A stretch of DNA of 64,000 nucleotides from Marinobacter bryozoorum (GCF_023156245.1 NZ_JAKZAH010000004.1:119592-183591); one strand, 5' to 3'. Positions 21,990 through 30,734 are shown, counted from the first letter of the stretch. Made by a program: numbers and translations. The notes: generated by a model not told the origin, from the sequence alone.

Positions 21990-22076
21990 AACGGCGGATA
22001 AACAGGTCGGTCCGCCAGGGTCTCGCCACAAAACGGGAACCAAATCGACTCGGGGTCGTCACATAGTGCCTGTAGG

Positions 22077-22171
22077 GGATTATTCGACTTTCCGGTTTGG
22101 TATTCCCGGTATAAAGTTATAACTAATTGTTCAAGTCGGAACAGGTAGCTCTGGAATAGGGAGTAAAGGAC
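22077..22171 (+). promoter_or_regulatory. csrA leader with repeated GGA motifs
   Basis: Five GGA trinucleotides occur in the last 95 bases before csrA: near 22077, at 22138-22140, 22153-22155, 22160-22162 and 22168-22170, the last forming the AAAGGA ribosome site. CsrA binds GGA, especially where it overlaps the ribosome site, and E. coli csrA is autorepressed through such sites. Autoregulation here is inferred. Confidence 0.5.
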
Positions 22172-22375
22172 ATGTTGATCTTGACCCGCCGTGTTGGCGA
22201 AACCCTGATGGTCGGTGACGAAGTCACCGTGACCGTCCTGGGTGTAAAAGGTAACCAGGTACGTATTGGTGTAAACGCCCCGAAGGAAGTGGCGGTTCAC
22301 CGTGAGGAAATCTACCAGCGCATCCAAAGTGAGAAGGGTGAGCCGGAAGATGGTCCTGAGCCGGGTAATCACTGA
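22172..22375 (+). CDS. csrA: Carbon storage regulator CsrA/RsmA
   Basis: CsrA is a small dimeric RNA-binding protein that recognises ANGGA in hairpin loops and represses or stabilises mRNAs controlling motility, biofilm, carbon storage and secondary metabolism. The 67-residue sequence opens with [16 protein letters not shown], contains the [14 protein letters not shown] core and [10 protein letters not shown], and keeps the RNA-contacting L4/R44-type residues. The acidic tail after residue 55 is variable in the family. Downstream of lysC and upstream of tRNA-Ser, as in Pseudomonas. An intrinsic terminator follows 44 bases after the stop. Confidence 0.97.
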   Translation: MLILTRRVGETLMVGDEVTVTVLGVKGNQVRIGVNAPKEVAVHREEIYQRIQSEKGEPEDGPEPGNH

Positions 22376-22419
22376 GCTAAGGCTGGCGCCCTGTTTGCAG
22401 GGGCTAGGCTGATCAGAAG

Positions 22420-22451
22420 ACCGCTGCGACCCCCGGGTGTGGCGGTTTTTT
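22420..22451 (+). terminator. Intrinsic terminator after csrA
   Basis: ACCGC (22420-22424) pairs with GCGGT (22442-22446), with inner ACCC/GGGT pairing, followed by six T residues (22446-22451). Confidence 0.8.
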
Positions 22452-22525
22452 GTTGGTGTAACGGCGGCGGATCAAACGAGTCAGAAAAAATCCTTGTCAA
22501 CCCTATGAAAACAGAAAAATTATGG

Positions 22526-22531
22526 TAGTAT
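22526..22531 (+). promoter_or_regulatory. Candidate -10 of the tRNA-Ser/Arg promoter
   Basis: TAGTAT followed by a GC-rich discriminator (ACGCGCCG) 16 bases before the mature tRNA-Ser is typical of strong, stringently controlled tRNA promoters. A clear -35 at 16-18 bp was not found; TTGTCA at 22494 is too far away. Confidence 0.4.
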
Positions 22532-22546
22532 ACGCGCCGTTGTCAC

Positions 22547-22638
<92 letters not shown>

Positions 22639-22709
22639 TCTTCTATAGAGAATGAAGGGATAAAGGCAACCGGTCGGCGTAGCAATCGACCACCAGAAAA
22701 GTCTGATGC

Positions 22710-22782
22710 GCGGCTGTAGCTCACCGGAGCGCCGGCCGGCTGGATAAAGCACCTGGCGACGAACCAGGCGGTCACAGGGATG
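22710..22782 (+). pseudogene. Degenerate tRNA-Arg(ACG) remnant
   Basis: The 5' acceptor and D-arm start (GCGGCTGTAGCTC) match the two intact tRNA-Arg genes downstream. An insertion of about 20 bases then disrupts the D-arm (22723-22741), the anticodon stem-loop CCTGG-CGACGAA-CCAGG is kept, and after GGCGGTC the T-arm and 3' acceptor are missing, replaced by unrelated sequence. It cannot fold as a cloverleaf, so I call it a pseudogene or recombination scar. Confidence 0.75.
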
Positions 22783-22802
22783 ACCGGAAATTTCGTAATT
22801 GC

Positions 22803-22879
22803 GCGGCTGTAGCTCAGCTGGATAGAGTACCTGGCTACGAACCAGGCGGTCGGAGGTTCGAATCCTCCCAGCCGCGCCA
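22803..22879 (+). tRNA. tRNA-Arg (anticodon ACG), copy 1
   Basis: A 77-base cloverleaf with CCA encoded: acceptor GCGGCTG pairs with CAGCCGC, discriminator G; anticodon stem CCTGG/CCAGG with loop CTACGAA (anticodon ACG, read as ICG after tadA editing); T-arm GGAGG-TTCGAAT-CCTCC. Identical to copy 2. Confidence 0.97.
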
Positions 22880-22972
22880 CTTATTACACAGTCACGTCGT
22901 GAACCCGGAGCAAACCACAAACTCCGGAGTACGACGGGATCAGAACCTGTAAAGGTTCGCCAAAAGTTTTGC

Positions 22973-23049
22973 GCGGCTGTAGCTCAGCTGGATAGAGTAC
23001 CTGGCTACGAACCAGGCGGTCGGAGGTTCGAATCCTCCCAGCCGCGCCA
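22973..23049 (+). tRNA. tRNA-Arg (anticodon ACG), copy 2
   Basis: A second 77-base copy identical to copy 1, starting 170 bases after it. The spacer between the copies holds a GTCGT/ACGAC-type inverted repeat and a GAACC-N6-GGTTC hairpin. The 3' end of this copy plus its terminator is duplicated further downstream. Confidence 0.97.
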
Positions 23050-23104
23050 TTTAAAGCTAAACGCCGCAGTCTGGAGCACCCCCTCCGGCTGCGGCGTTTT
23101 TCGT
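23031..23104 (+). repeat. 74-bp direct repeat, copy 1 (tRNA 3' end plus terminator)
   Basis: Bases 23031-23104 recur at 23220-23293 with one mismatch (T to G in the AAAGC(T/G)AAA stretch). The unit spans the last 19 bases of tRNA-Arg copy 2 and the whole following terminator. Confidence 0.95.
23060..23101 (+). terminator. Intrinsic terminator of the tRNA-Ser/Arg operon
   Basis: AACGCCGCAG (23060-23069) pairs with CTGCGGCGTT (23089-23098), with inner GGAG/CTCC pairing, and ends in a run of five T residues. Confidence 0.9.
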
Positions 23105-23111
23105 AGTGCAC

Positions 23112-23229
23112 TGGGAGGATTTGAACCGATAGAGGTTCGACCGGAGTGCGCACTGCGCACGGAGGAACGTCGGAGCGAAGCGACGACGGCCCCGAAGGGG
23201 AAGGGCCGCAGGCCCGCCTAATCCTCCCA
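23112..23229. other. Hairpin-rich insert bounded by an inverted tRNA T-arm repeat
   Basis: TGGGAGGATT (23112-23121) is the inverted complement of AATCCTCCCA (23220-23229), which is tRNA-Arg T-arm sequence. Between them lie consecutive short hairpins: GAACC/GGTTC, GTGCG/CGCAC, CGTCG/CGACG, CCCC/GGGG and GGGCC/GGCCC. The whole could fold as a multi-armed structure closed by the 10-bp repeat. No ORF with support lies in it. It may be a small mobile or structured-RNA element that used the tRNA 3' end as target; this is inference. Confidence 0.55.
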
Positions 23230-23293
23230 GCCGCGCCATTTAAAGCGAAACGCCGCAGTCTGGAGCACCCCCTCCGGCTGCGGCGTTTTTCGT
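23220..23293 (+). repeat. 74-bp direct repeat, copy 2
   Basis: Second copy of the tRNA-Arg 3' end plus terminator, 189 bases after the first and differing at one base. It has no tRNA body in front of it, so it is a partial duplication and not a third gene. Confidence 0.95.
23249..23290 (+). terminator. Duplicated intrinsic terminator
   Basis: The same AACGCCGCAG/CTGCGGCG stem and five-T tail as the upstream terminator, carried in repeat copy 2. Confidence 0.85.
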
Positions 23294-23509
23294 TTCCCTC
23301 CTTTCTGTGTTTGGTTACCCCTTACCCTTGTCGTAAACAAAAACTCCCTTGTGTAACTTGAGTGTCATAAATACATCAATATGTGTTTATCAGGTATTAG
23401 CAGAACGAAGTTTCCTCCCCTTTAATAACAGGGGCCTGCATAGAACTATATTTCACTATGCGGAATCGTATGCTGGCCGCTATAAAAACAACGAACCCCG
23501 GAGGTTATC

Positions 23510-24943
23510 TTGAAAAAAAACAAACTCGGTATCGCCATTACAGCCGCCACTCTGAGCGCACTGATGCTGACAGGCTGCGGTGATAGCAGCAGTGGGAGTG
23601 ACGACGAGGGTAGCGAACCAGAAGTATCGCGGGTACACGATACCCGTACTTTTACGCCCGCATCTGATATCTCGTTTGAGGCGTCAGGATCAGCTTCAGC
23701 CTACTATGGCATCTACGAAGGTGTTCAAGGCCCTGCAGTCTATGCTGCCGAAATGCCAGACAACTGGAACGGTGGCCTGATCATGTATACCCATGGCTAT
23801 CGCGGGGAAGGCGCTGAACTTGCCGTTTCAGTACCGGACGCTGCCTGGCGGGCCACTGTGCTGGGCGCGGGGTACGCCTGGGCGGCCTCTTCCTATTCGG
23901 CCAACTACTATGATGTACGTGCGGGGATAGAGGACACCAATAAGCTCGCGTTGGAAGTCATGGACTATATCGAGGCTGACTTTGGTGAAGCTTACGACAG
24001 TCCTCAGCAGGTTCTCATCTCCGGCTACTCCCTCGGGGGGCACACAGCTGCCGCTGCGGTTGATCGTGAGAACATGGAACGTACGGCCTATAAGGTCGAT
24101 TATCAGGGCGCGTTGCCTTTCTGCCAGGCTGAGCAAAACCAGTTCCAGTGGCTCGGTGATTACACCCGTGTAGTGCAGGAGTTGTCAGGGTTCGGCGATA
24201 CGCCGGACGGAGAGTATCAGCAGACATTGCCCAGCATGCTGGTGGCCCTGTTTGAAACTGACGGCAATGGCAATATCACCTGGGAGCCGGCAAACCAGAA
24301 TGGTGAGCGGGCAAAGCAAATCGCGATGGACCTGACCGGCGGAGAGCGGCCAGTATTCTATGATTACGGATTTCCCAATCCGGGACTTCAGGGTGCTGTC
24401 CTAGGAACCGGCGGCCGCGGTGGTGATATCAACGGCATACTCGCCAAGAGCTATTTCGATAATATGAATCGGGAGTATCGCTGGACTGACGAAGACACCA
24501 TGACCGCGGAAGAGGCAAGCTTCAATGAAGCTATCAGGCGTGATGCCGCTGACGAAGGGGTGAACCCGCTCAGGGATGATGGCGTTCGCTGGCTACCGCT
24601 GGTTGAGGGTGATTTCGATGTGCCAGTTCTGACCCTCCATACCCTGGGTGACTTCTATGTGCCATTCAGGCACCAGCAGCTCTATCGTGAGGGTGCCATT
24701 GAGAATGGATCTGAAGACCTGCTGGTCCAGCGGGCAATCAGGGCGCCGAGCCACTGTGACTTCACAGGTAGCGAAATCAGTACGGCGTTGATTGACTGGC
24801 TGACCTGGGTGAATGGTGGTCCCAAGCCCGGCGGGGACGAGGTCCTTGACCCGGCCGTCGTTGCTGATCCTCAGTACGGCTGTGACTACACCATCAACGA
24901 CGCAAGTCGAGATCGCTCAGCGTTGCCGAGCTGTGATATCTGA
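23510..24943 (+). CDS. Lipoprotein of the alpha/beta-hydrolase fold
   Basis: A 477-residue predicted secreted lipoprotein. A signal peptide ends in the lipobox LTGC (acylated C23), followed by a Ser/Asp/Glu-rich tether. The hydrolase core shows an HGYRGE oxyanion segment (95-100), a nucleophile elbow GYSLGG (Ser174), a plausible acid in HTLGDFY and a histidine in APSHCDF near the C-terminus, so an esterase, lipase or peptidase activity is likely but the substrate is unknown. Start is TTG with GGAGG 5 bases upstream. The gene sits alone just downstream of the duplicated tRNA-Arg region, outside the conserved core order, and has its own terminator, which fits an acquired gene. Confidence 0.82.
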   Translation: MKKNKLGIAITAATLSALMLTGCGDSSSGSDDEGSEPEVSRVHDTRTFTPASDISFEASGSASAYYGIYEGVQGPAVYAAEMPDNWNGGLIMYTHGYRGEGAELAVSVPDAAWRATVLGAGYAWAASSYSANYYDVRAGIEDTNKLALEVMDYIEADFGEAYDSPQQVLISGYSLGGHTAAAAVDRENMERTAYKVDYQGALPFCQAEQNQFQWLGDYTRVVQELSGFGDTPDGEYQQTLPSMLVALFETDGNGNITWEPANQNGERAKQIAMDLTGGERPVFYDYGFPNPGLQGAVLGTGGRGGDINGILAKSYFDNMNREYRWTDEDTMTAEEASFNEAIRRDAADEGVNPLRDDGVRWLPLVEGDFDVPVLTLHTLGDFYVPFRHQQLYREGAIENGSEDLLVQRAIRAPSHCDFTGSEISTALIDWLTWVNGGPKPGGDEVLDPAVVADPQYGCDYTINDASRDRSALPSCDI

Positions 24944-24959
24944 AGGTAACCGTGGAAGA

Positions 24960-24987
24960 AGAGGGCGCCGAACTGGCGCCCTCTTTA
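24960..24987 (+). terminator. Intrinsic terminator after the lipoprotein gene
   Basis: AGAGGGCGCC (24960-24969) pairs perfectly with GGCGCCCTCT (24975-24984) around a 5-base loop, followed by TTTAT. The stem is nearly symmetric and could also serve the convergent DUF2058 gene. Confidence 0.85.
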
Positions 24988-25039
24988 TAGGGGCGGTGCC
25001 GGGCCTGTCAGTTTCCATTCACCGGGCCACGCGGGTCTT

Positions 25040-25579
25040 TTACCACATCAGGTCATCCGGAATCTCATACCCCGCATAGGGGTCATCCTCATCCTTGTCG
25101 ACCTGACTGTTGCGGTCGTGTAGCACCAGGACAGCTTCTTCGTCTCGCTCCATAATCTTGCGCGCGACTGCCTCGGGTACAACTTCATAGCTTTCGTTCA
25201 CGAAAACCACTGCCAGGCGGCCCCGGGCCAGCTGGTCGGTCATGGTGTCGTCCACCAGGATTTTCTTGATCTTCTTGCCGTGAACAAACTGGTAGTCCAC
25301 CTCGCAGCGACTGCGGTCAAGGCGGTTGCTTTCCACCAGCTGGCGAATCTGGGCAGCGATAGCCTTGCGACGGGCTTCCTCGTTGCGCTGCTGGTTCAGC
25401 TGACGATCTCTCTCGGCCTTTTCCTGCCGGGCCTGCTGGGCCCGCAACTTGCCTTCGTCAGTCTGAGCGGCGCCCTTGGGTTGTTGTTTGCGCTGCTTTT
25501 TCTTTTCCTTCTGCAGTTGTTTGAGCTTTTTCTCGTCGGCCAGACCGGCCTTGAGGAGTTGATCCTGTAGTGAAGCCAT
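25040..25579 (-). CDS. DUF2058 (YaiL-like) protein
   Basis: A 179-residue protein of the DUF2058 family, named after E. coli YaiL. Residues 1-75 are extremely rich in Lys, Gln, Arg and Glu and should form a long charged helix; the rest holds the conserved core DYQFVHGKKIKKILVDD and a C-terminal acidic end. Association with nucleic acid or nucleoid has been suggested for the family, consistent with the basic helix, but the function is unknown. It is divergent from dbpA (about 100 bases), and the ATG is preceded by AGGA about 10 bases away. Confidence 0.85.
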   Translation of the reverse strand: MASLQDQLLKAGLADEKKLKQLQKEKKKQRKQQPKGAAQTDEGKLRAQQARQEKAERDRQLNQQRNEEARRKAIAAQIRQLVESNRLDRSRCEVDYQFVHGKKIKKILVDDTMTDQLARGRLAVVFVNESYEVVPEAVARKIMERDEEAVLVLHDRNSQVDKDEDDPYAGYEIPDDLMW

Positions 25580-25680
25580 GGTGGGTCCTGCTGATGTTCC
25601 TGATTCCGATGTGTAATTGCGGTATTATACGGGGCTCATGGCCTCCGCCGTAACCTCCCGTCTTTCCGGATTTCTCCATC

Positions 25681-27069
25681 ATGTCGTTTCAGATCTCAGG
25701 CCTGTCTCAGGCCATGCTCGATAATCTCTCGATCCTGGGTTTCACTGAGCCAACACCGGTGCAACAGCAGGCCTTGCCGGCAGTACTTGCCGGCAAGGAT
25801 GTGATTGCCATGGCGCGTACCGGGTCCGGTAAAACCGCCGCCTTCGGTATCGGCCTGGTCGAGCGACTGGAAGTCCGCCGGTTTTCGGTCCAGGGCCTGG
25901 TGCTGTGTCCCACACGGGAGCTTGCTGACCAGGTGGCGAGGGCAATCCGCGAACTGGCTCGCAGCCAGCATAACGTCAAGGTGCTTACCCTGTGCGGCGG
26001 AACGCCAATCGGCCCACAGATCGGCTCATTGAGTCATGGCGCCCATATCATTGTTGGCACCCCGGGCAGGGTTAAGGATCACCTGGACAAGGGCACCCTG
26101 ACGTTGGACGGACTGCGCACGCTGGTGCTGGATGAGGCCGACCGGATGCTGGACATGGGGTTTGAGGAGGCAGTCAACGCTATTGTCGCCCGGTGTCCGG
26201 AGCGCAGGCAGACGCTACTGTTTTCTGCAACCTGGCCCAAGCATGTACGCCGACTGAGTGAACGTTACCAGCAGAACCCGGTTTCAGTCACTGTGGAAGA
26301 GCATCCGGAAGCGTCGGCACCCTCGATCCAGGAGATCTTCTATGAGGTTGCAGACGGCGAGGAACAGAAAGCACTTGCGGGTTTGCTGTCAACACGGCAG
26401 CCGTCTGCATGCCTGGTGTTCTGTGCGACCAGGCAGCAATGTGATGACGTGGTTTCGTTCCTCGGCCAACAGGGCTTCACCGCCGCGTCCCTGCACGGGG
26501 ATATGGACCAGAAAGACAGGGATCAGGTTCTGATCCTGTTCGCCAGCCAGAGCTGCCCCATCCTGGTGGCAACCGACGTGGCGGCCCGGGGGCTGGATAT
26601 CGATGACTTGCCCCTGGTTGTAAATATGGAGCCCGCCCGCTCTCCGGAAACCCATACCCATCGCATCGGTCGCACGGGGCGAGCTGGTAATGAGGGCCTG
26701 GCGGTCACTTTTTTCAGCCCGGCACGGGCCCACAAGGTCACGCGACTGGAGCAGGCTCGCGGGTCTGAGATCGAGCCACTGGATGCCGGCGAATTACTGA
26801 CTGCCGCGCCGGCGCCATGGCAGCCCGCCCGTGTGACCCTGTGTATTGCCGGAGGTCGAAAGGAGAAGGTCCGCCCCGGGGATATCCTGGGGGCGCTGAC
26901 CGGCGAAGCAGGCCTCCCCGGTGGTGTGGTTGGCAAGATTACCATCCAGGAATTCCAGAGTTTTGTTGCGGTGGATTCGACCGTGGCCGACAAGGCACTC
27001 AGGCGGCTTGAGCAGGGTCGGATCAAGGGGCGCCGATTCCGGGTGAGGACGGTCAGGGCAGGACTTTGA
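25681..27069 (+). CDS. dbpA: ATP-dependent RNA helicase DbpA
   Basis: DbpA is a DEAD-box helicase activated by hairpin 92 of 23S rRNA and acting late in 50S assembly. The 462-residue protein has Q motif (TPVQQQALP), Walker A ARTGSGKT (about 45-52), PTRELA, DEAD (about 151-154), SAT, ARGLDID and HRIGRTGRAG in order. The C-terminal 75 residues (TLCIAGGRKEKVRPGDILG...) match the DbpA RNA-binding domain, which separates it from RhlE or SrmB. Length is as in E. coli. No operon partner is evident. Confidence 0.95.
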   Translation: MSFQISGLSQAMLDNLSILGFTEPTPVQQQALPAVLAGKDVIAMARTGSGKTAAFGIGLVERLEVRRFSVQGLVLCPTRELADQVARAIRELARSQHNVKVLTLCGGTPIGPQIGSLSHGAHIIVGTPGRVKDHLDKGTLTLDGLRTLVLDEADRMLDMGFEEAVNAIVARCPERRQTLLFSATWPKHVRRLSERYQQNPVSVTVEEHPEASAPSIQEIFYEVADGEEQKALAGLLSTRQPSACLVFCATRQQCDDVVSFLGQQGFTAASLHGDMDQKDRDQVLILFASQSCPILVATDVAARGLDIDDLPLVVNMEPARSPETHTHRIGRTGRAGNEGLAVTFFSPARAHKVTRLEQARGSEIEPLDAGELLTAAPAPWQPARVTLCIAGGRKEKVRPGDILGALTGEAGLPGGVVGKITIQEFQSFVAVDSTVADKALRRLEQGRIKGRRFRVRTVRAGL

Positions 27070-27295
27070 GGGAAGCGGCAAGCCGGAAAACCTATACGGG
27101 GTTTTGCCCATTGTTTTTCCGCGAATACTGCAAAAATGCGGGTTTGCGGGGTGCAGTTTAGTTGCTCCCCTAAGGATAAAACGGTAAATTACGCAGGATT
27201 TTGCCTCCGACAATGGTCTTAGTCCCGGCCTTTGCTCACGACTGAACACCGCTGTCAGAGGAAAGTCATTTCATTCAACACAGGTAGCACATGTT

Positions 27296-27547
27296 ATGAG
27301 TGAGCTGATGTCACAGGCGATCGACCTGATGATCGCAGGCATGGGTTTTGTGTTCGTATTCCTGGTTATCCTGGTATTCGCGACACTGTTCATGTCCAAA
27401 ATCATTGGCCGATTCGCGCCGCCCGAGCCGGCTACACCGGCCAGGACGCCACGTGCCAAAGCGTCTGCACCCGCTGCGGTTGATCCCGACACGGCGGAAG
27501 CAATAAAGAAAGCGATTGCACAATACCGGTCACGCCACAAGAAGTGA
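27296..27547 (+). CDS. oadG: Oxaloacetate decarboxylase gamma subunit
   Basis: OadG is the small membrane subunit that tethers and assembles the sodium-pumping oxaloacetate decarboxylase. The 83-residue protein has one membrane segment (about 13-36, MGFVFVFLVILVFATLFMS), a Pro/Ala linker and a basic-ended tail (DPDTAEAIKKAIAQYRSRHKK) typical of the family; the tail binds zinc in some members. It begins the oadG-oadA-oadB operon. The upstream 226-base region holds AT-rich stretches and presumably the promoter, but I cannot assign hexamers with confidence. Confidence 0.9.
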   Translation: MSELMSQAIDLMIAGMGFVFVFLVILVFATLFMSKIIGRFAPPEPATPARTPRAKASAPAAVDPDTAEAIKKAIAQYRSRHKK

Positions 27548-27589
27548 CCGGAGCAGAACACTAGAACCTTTTAACAGAAGGCTGACACG

Positions 27590-29386
27590 ATGACTGACAC
27601 CAAGAAACCACTGGGGATTACGGATGTTATCCTGCGGGATGCACATCAATCCCTGCTGGCCACCCGCATGCGTCTTGACGACATGCTGCCGATTGCCGAG
27701 AAGCTCGACAAGGTCGGCTTCTGGTCATTGGAATCCTGGGGTGGAGCCACATTCGATTCCTGCATTCGCTACCTGGGCGAAGATCCGTGGGAACGGATCC
27801 GCGAGCTTAAAAAAGCCATGCCTAACACCCAGCAGCAGATGCTGCTGCGTGGCCAGAACCTGCTGGGCTACCGCCACTATGCGGATGACGTGGTAGACCG
27901 GTTCTGTGAGCGCGCCGCCGAGAACGGCGTTGACGTGTTCCGGATCTTCGACGCCATGAACGATCCCCGTAATATGGATCGTGCCATCAAGGCGGTTCGC
28001 AAGACCGGCAAGCATGCTCAGGGCACCATTGCCTACACCACCAGTCCGGTACACACCGTCGACATGTGGGTAGAGCTGGCCAAGGAAGTGGCTGATATGG
28101 GCGCAGATTCCATCGCCATCAAGGACATGGCGGGCATCCTGAAGCCGTACGTGGCCTATGAGCTGGTCAGCCGCCTGAAGAAAGAACTGGATGTACCCAT
28201 CCACATGCAGTGCCATGCGACCACCGGTATGTCCACGGCCACGGCTATCAAGGCCGCTGAGGCCGGTATCGACAACGTGGATACCGCCATCTCTTCCATG
28301 TCCATGACCTATGGCCACTCGCCCACCGAGGCAGTCGTTGCCATCCTCGAAGGCACAGACCGCGACACTGGCCTGGACCTGGAGCTGCTCGAGGAAATCG
28401 CCAGCTACTTCCGCCAGGTGCGCAAGAAGTACGCGAAGTTCGAAGGCAGCCTGCGTGGCACGGATTCCCGTATCCTGATTGCCCAGGTGCCCGGTGGCAT
28501 GCTCACCAACATGGAAAACCAGCTCCGTGAGCAGAATGCTACCGACAAGTTCGATGAGGTTCTGGCGGAAATCCCCAAGGTACGCGAAGACCTGGGCTTT
28601 ATCCCGCTGGTCACCCCGACTTCCCAGATCGTTGGTACCCAGGCGGTACTGAATGTGCTGACTGGTGAGCGCTACAAGTCGATCTCCAAGGAAACCGCCG
28701 CCATCCTCAAGGGTGAGTACGGCGCTGCCCCTTCAGACTTTAATAAAGAGCTTCAGGAGCGAGTCCTGGACGGTAAGGAGCCGGTCACCTGTCGTCCGGC
28801 GGACCTGATCGAGCCGGAAATGGACAAGCTCACCGACGAACTGAAAAAGCTGGCTGATGAGAAGAACATCAAGCTGGCTGACCAGGAAGTGGATGACGTC
28901 CTGACCTACGCTCTGTTCCCGCAGATCGGTCTGAAGTACCTGGAAAACCGTAACAACCCGGATGCGTTCGAGCCGGTACCCAGCGCCGACGACGTGGCCC
29001 CGGCCGCAGCGAAGAAAGCTGAAGGTCCCGAGACCTACACGGTGAGCGTTAACGGCAAGGACTACGTGGTTGCCGTGAGTGAAGGTGGTGAAATCAGCCA
29101 GATCGAAGCACAGGGCGGCGCGGGCGGCTCATCCGCACCGGCGGCTTCTGCCCCGGCCCCGGCTGCTGGTGAGGGCGAGCCCCTGCTGGCACCGCTGGGT
29201 GGCAACATCTTCAAGGTTCACGTATCCCCAGGGGATCAGGTGGAAGAAGGTGATGTGGTGATTATCCTCGAGGCCATGAAAATGGAAACCGAGGTTCGCG
29301 CCAACAAATCCGGCACCGTCGGTGAAGTCTTCGTCAAGGTCGGTGATGCCGTATCCCCTGATGATGAAATGCTGACAATCGCATAA
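27590..29386 (+). CDS. oadA: Oxaloacetate decarboxylase alpha subunit (biotin-carrying)
   Basis: OadA carries the carboxyltransferase that moves CO2 from oxaloacetate to biotin. The 598-residue protein has a TIM-barrel carboxyltransferase domain (about 5-300; metal-site segment LRDAHQSL near 16), the conserved carboxylase domain (about 310-460), an Ala/Pro-rich linker (about 510-525) and a biotinyl domain with EAMKMETE, biotinylated at K564. All parts are intact. Together with OadG and OadB it couples decarboxylation of oxaloacetate to sodium export, a common trait of marine bacteria. Confidence 0.96.
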   Translation: MTDTKKPLGITDVILRDAHQSLLATRMRLDDMLPIAEKLDKVGFWSLESWGGATFDSCIRYLGEDPWERIRELKKAMPNTQQQMLLRGQNLLGYRHYADDVVDRFCERAAENGVDVFRIFDAMNDPRNMDRAIKAVRKTGKHAQGTIAYTTSPVHTVDMWVELAKEVADMGADSIAIKDMAGILKPYVAYELVSRLKKELDVPIHMQCHATTGMSTATAIKAAEAGIDNVDTAISSMSMTYGHSPTEAVVAILEGTDRDTGLDLELLEEIASYFRQVRKKYAKFEGSLRGTDSRILIAQVPGGMLTNMENQLREQNATDKFDEVLAEIPKVREDLGFIPLVTPTSQIVGTQAVLNVLTGERYKSISKETAAILKGEYGAAPSDFNKELQERVLDGKEPVTCRPADLIEPEMDKLTDELKKLADEKNIKLADQEVDDVLTYALFPQIGLKYLENRNNPDAFEPVPSADDVAPAAAKKAEGPETYTVSVNGKDYVVAVSEGGEISQIEAQGGAGGSSAPAASAPAPAAGEGEPLLAPLGGNIFKVHVSPGDQVEEGDVVIILEAMKMETEVRANKSGTVGEVFVKVGDAVSPDDEMLTIA

Positions 29387-29399
29387 GGGCCAGCATTCC

Positions 29400-30734
29400 A
29401 TGGATAAATTACTAACCCTCTGGACAGGCAGTGGCCTGTTCAACATAACGCCCGGCCAGACGATCATGATCCTCGTCGGCCTGCTGCTGCTGTTCCTTGC
29501 AATTCGTAAGGGCTTTGAGCCGTTGCTGCTGGTGCCGATTGGCTTCGGCGGCATCCTGGCGAACATCCCGGAGGCGGGGCTTGCCCTGACTGCGGCGGAA
29601 AATGCCATCCACTTCGCACTCAAGGATGGCGGCACGGAGATCCTGGCAGCGCTGGCAGCGCCTCTGGATGTGGCTTACCAGGCCGGGCAGGCAATCACGC
29701 CCGAGCTCAAGGAAGCGTTCAAGGTAGCCGTAAAAGAGGCCAGCTATTCCGAGATGGCCATGGCCAACTCCCTTGCCCAGGATTTCGGGTATGGCAATGG
29801 CATGCTCTATAACTTCTATTCGGTTGTTATCGGCAGCACCATTGGGCCGCTGGTCATCTTCATGGGTGTTGGTGCCATGACGGACTTTGGTCCGCTGCTG
29901 GCCAACCCGAAAACCATGCTGCTGGGTGCTGCTGCGCAGTTCGGTATCTTCGGTACCGTCCTCGGCGCTGCATTGCTTGACTGGCTGGGCATCCTGGATT
30001 TCACCATCCTGGAAGCCGCTGCTATCGGTATCATCGGTGGTGCGGATGGCCCGACGTCCATCTACGTATCCAGTGTGCTGGCTCCCCATCTGCTGGGGGC
30101 GATTGCGGTGTCGGCCTACGCCTACATGGCGATGGTGCCGATGATCCAGCCGCCGATCATGAAGCTGTTGACCTCCAAGGAAGAACGGGCCATGAAGATG
30201 ACCCAGCTGCGTCCGGTGAGCAAGAAAGAGAAGATCGTCTTTCCGCTGGTCGTACTCATTGCGGTCGTTCTGTTCCTGCCGGATGCGGCGCCGCTGCTGG
30301 GTATGTTCTGCTTCGGTAACCTGATGAAGGAATGTGGTGTTGTTGAGCGTCTGAGCGATACTGCCCAGAATGCTCTAATCAACATCACCACGATCTTCCT
30401 GGGTCTGTCCGTTGGCTCCAAGCTGATGGCGGACAAGTTCCTGGATGCCCAGACCCTGGGTATCCTGGCGCTGGGTATCGTGGCCTTCGGTGTGGGTACC
30501 GCTTGTGGTGTCCTCATGGCGAAGCTGATGAACGCCATGGTAAAGGAGAAGATCAACCCGCTGATCGGTTCTGCCGGTGTCTCTGCGGTGCCGATGGCAG
30601 CGCGGGTATCCAACAAGGTTGGCCTTGAAGCCAATCCGCAGAACTTCCTGCTGATGCACGCCATGGGTCCGAACGTGGCCGGCGTTATCGGCTCTGCGGT
30701 AGCTGCCGGTGTCATGATCAAGCTGCTTGGCTGA
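29400..30734 (+). CDS. oadB: Oxaloacetate decarboxylase beta subunit (sodium pump)
   Basis: OadB decarboxylates carboxybiotin and moves sodium ions out of the cell. The 444-residue protein has nine or more hydrophobic segments; the functional aspartate lies in [17 protein letters not shown] (about residue 217 onward), and GLSVGSKL and the C-terminal [25 protein letters not shown] segment are family hallmarks. It starts 13 bases after oadA. A very strong terminator follows. Confidence 0.95.
   Translation: MDKLLTLWTGSGLFNITPGQTIMILVGLLLLFLAIRKGFEPLLLVPIGFGGILANIPEAGLALTAAENAIHFALKDGGTEILAALAAPLDVAYQAGQAITPELKEAFKVAVKEASYSEMAMANSLAQDFGYGNGMLYNFYSVVIGSTIGPLVIFMGVGAMTDFGPLLANPKTMLLGAAAQFGIFGTVLGAALLDWLGILDFTILEAAAIGIIGGADGPTSIYVSSVLAPHLLGAIAVSAYAYMAMVPMIQPPIMKLLTSKEERAMKMTQLRPVSKKEKIVFPLVVLIAVVLFLPDAAPLLGMFCFGNLMKECGVVERLSDTAQNALINITTIFLGLSVGSKLMADKFLDAQTLGILALGIVAFGVGTACGVLMAKLMNAMVKEKINPLIGSAGVSAVPMAARVSNKVGLEANPQNFLLMHAMGPNVAGVIGSAVAAGVMIKLLG

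Noticed and set aside
23105..23219. A third functional tRNA-Arg
   Set aside because: Only the 3' end of the tRNA is duplicated; no D-arm or anticodon arm precedes it.
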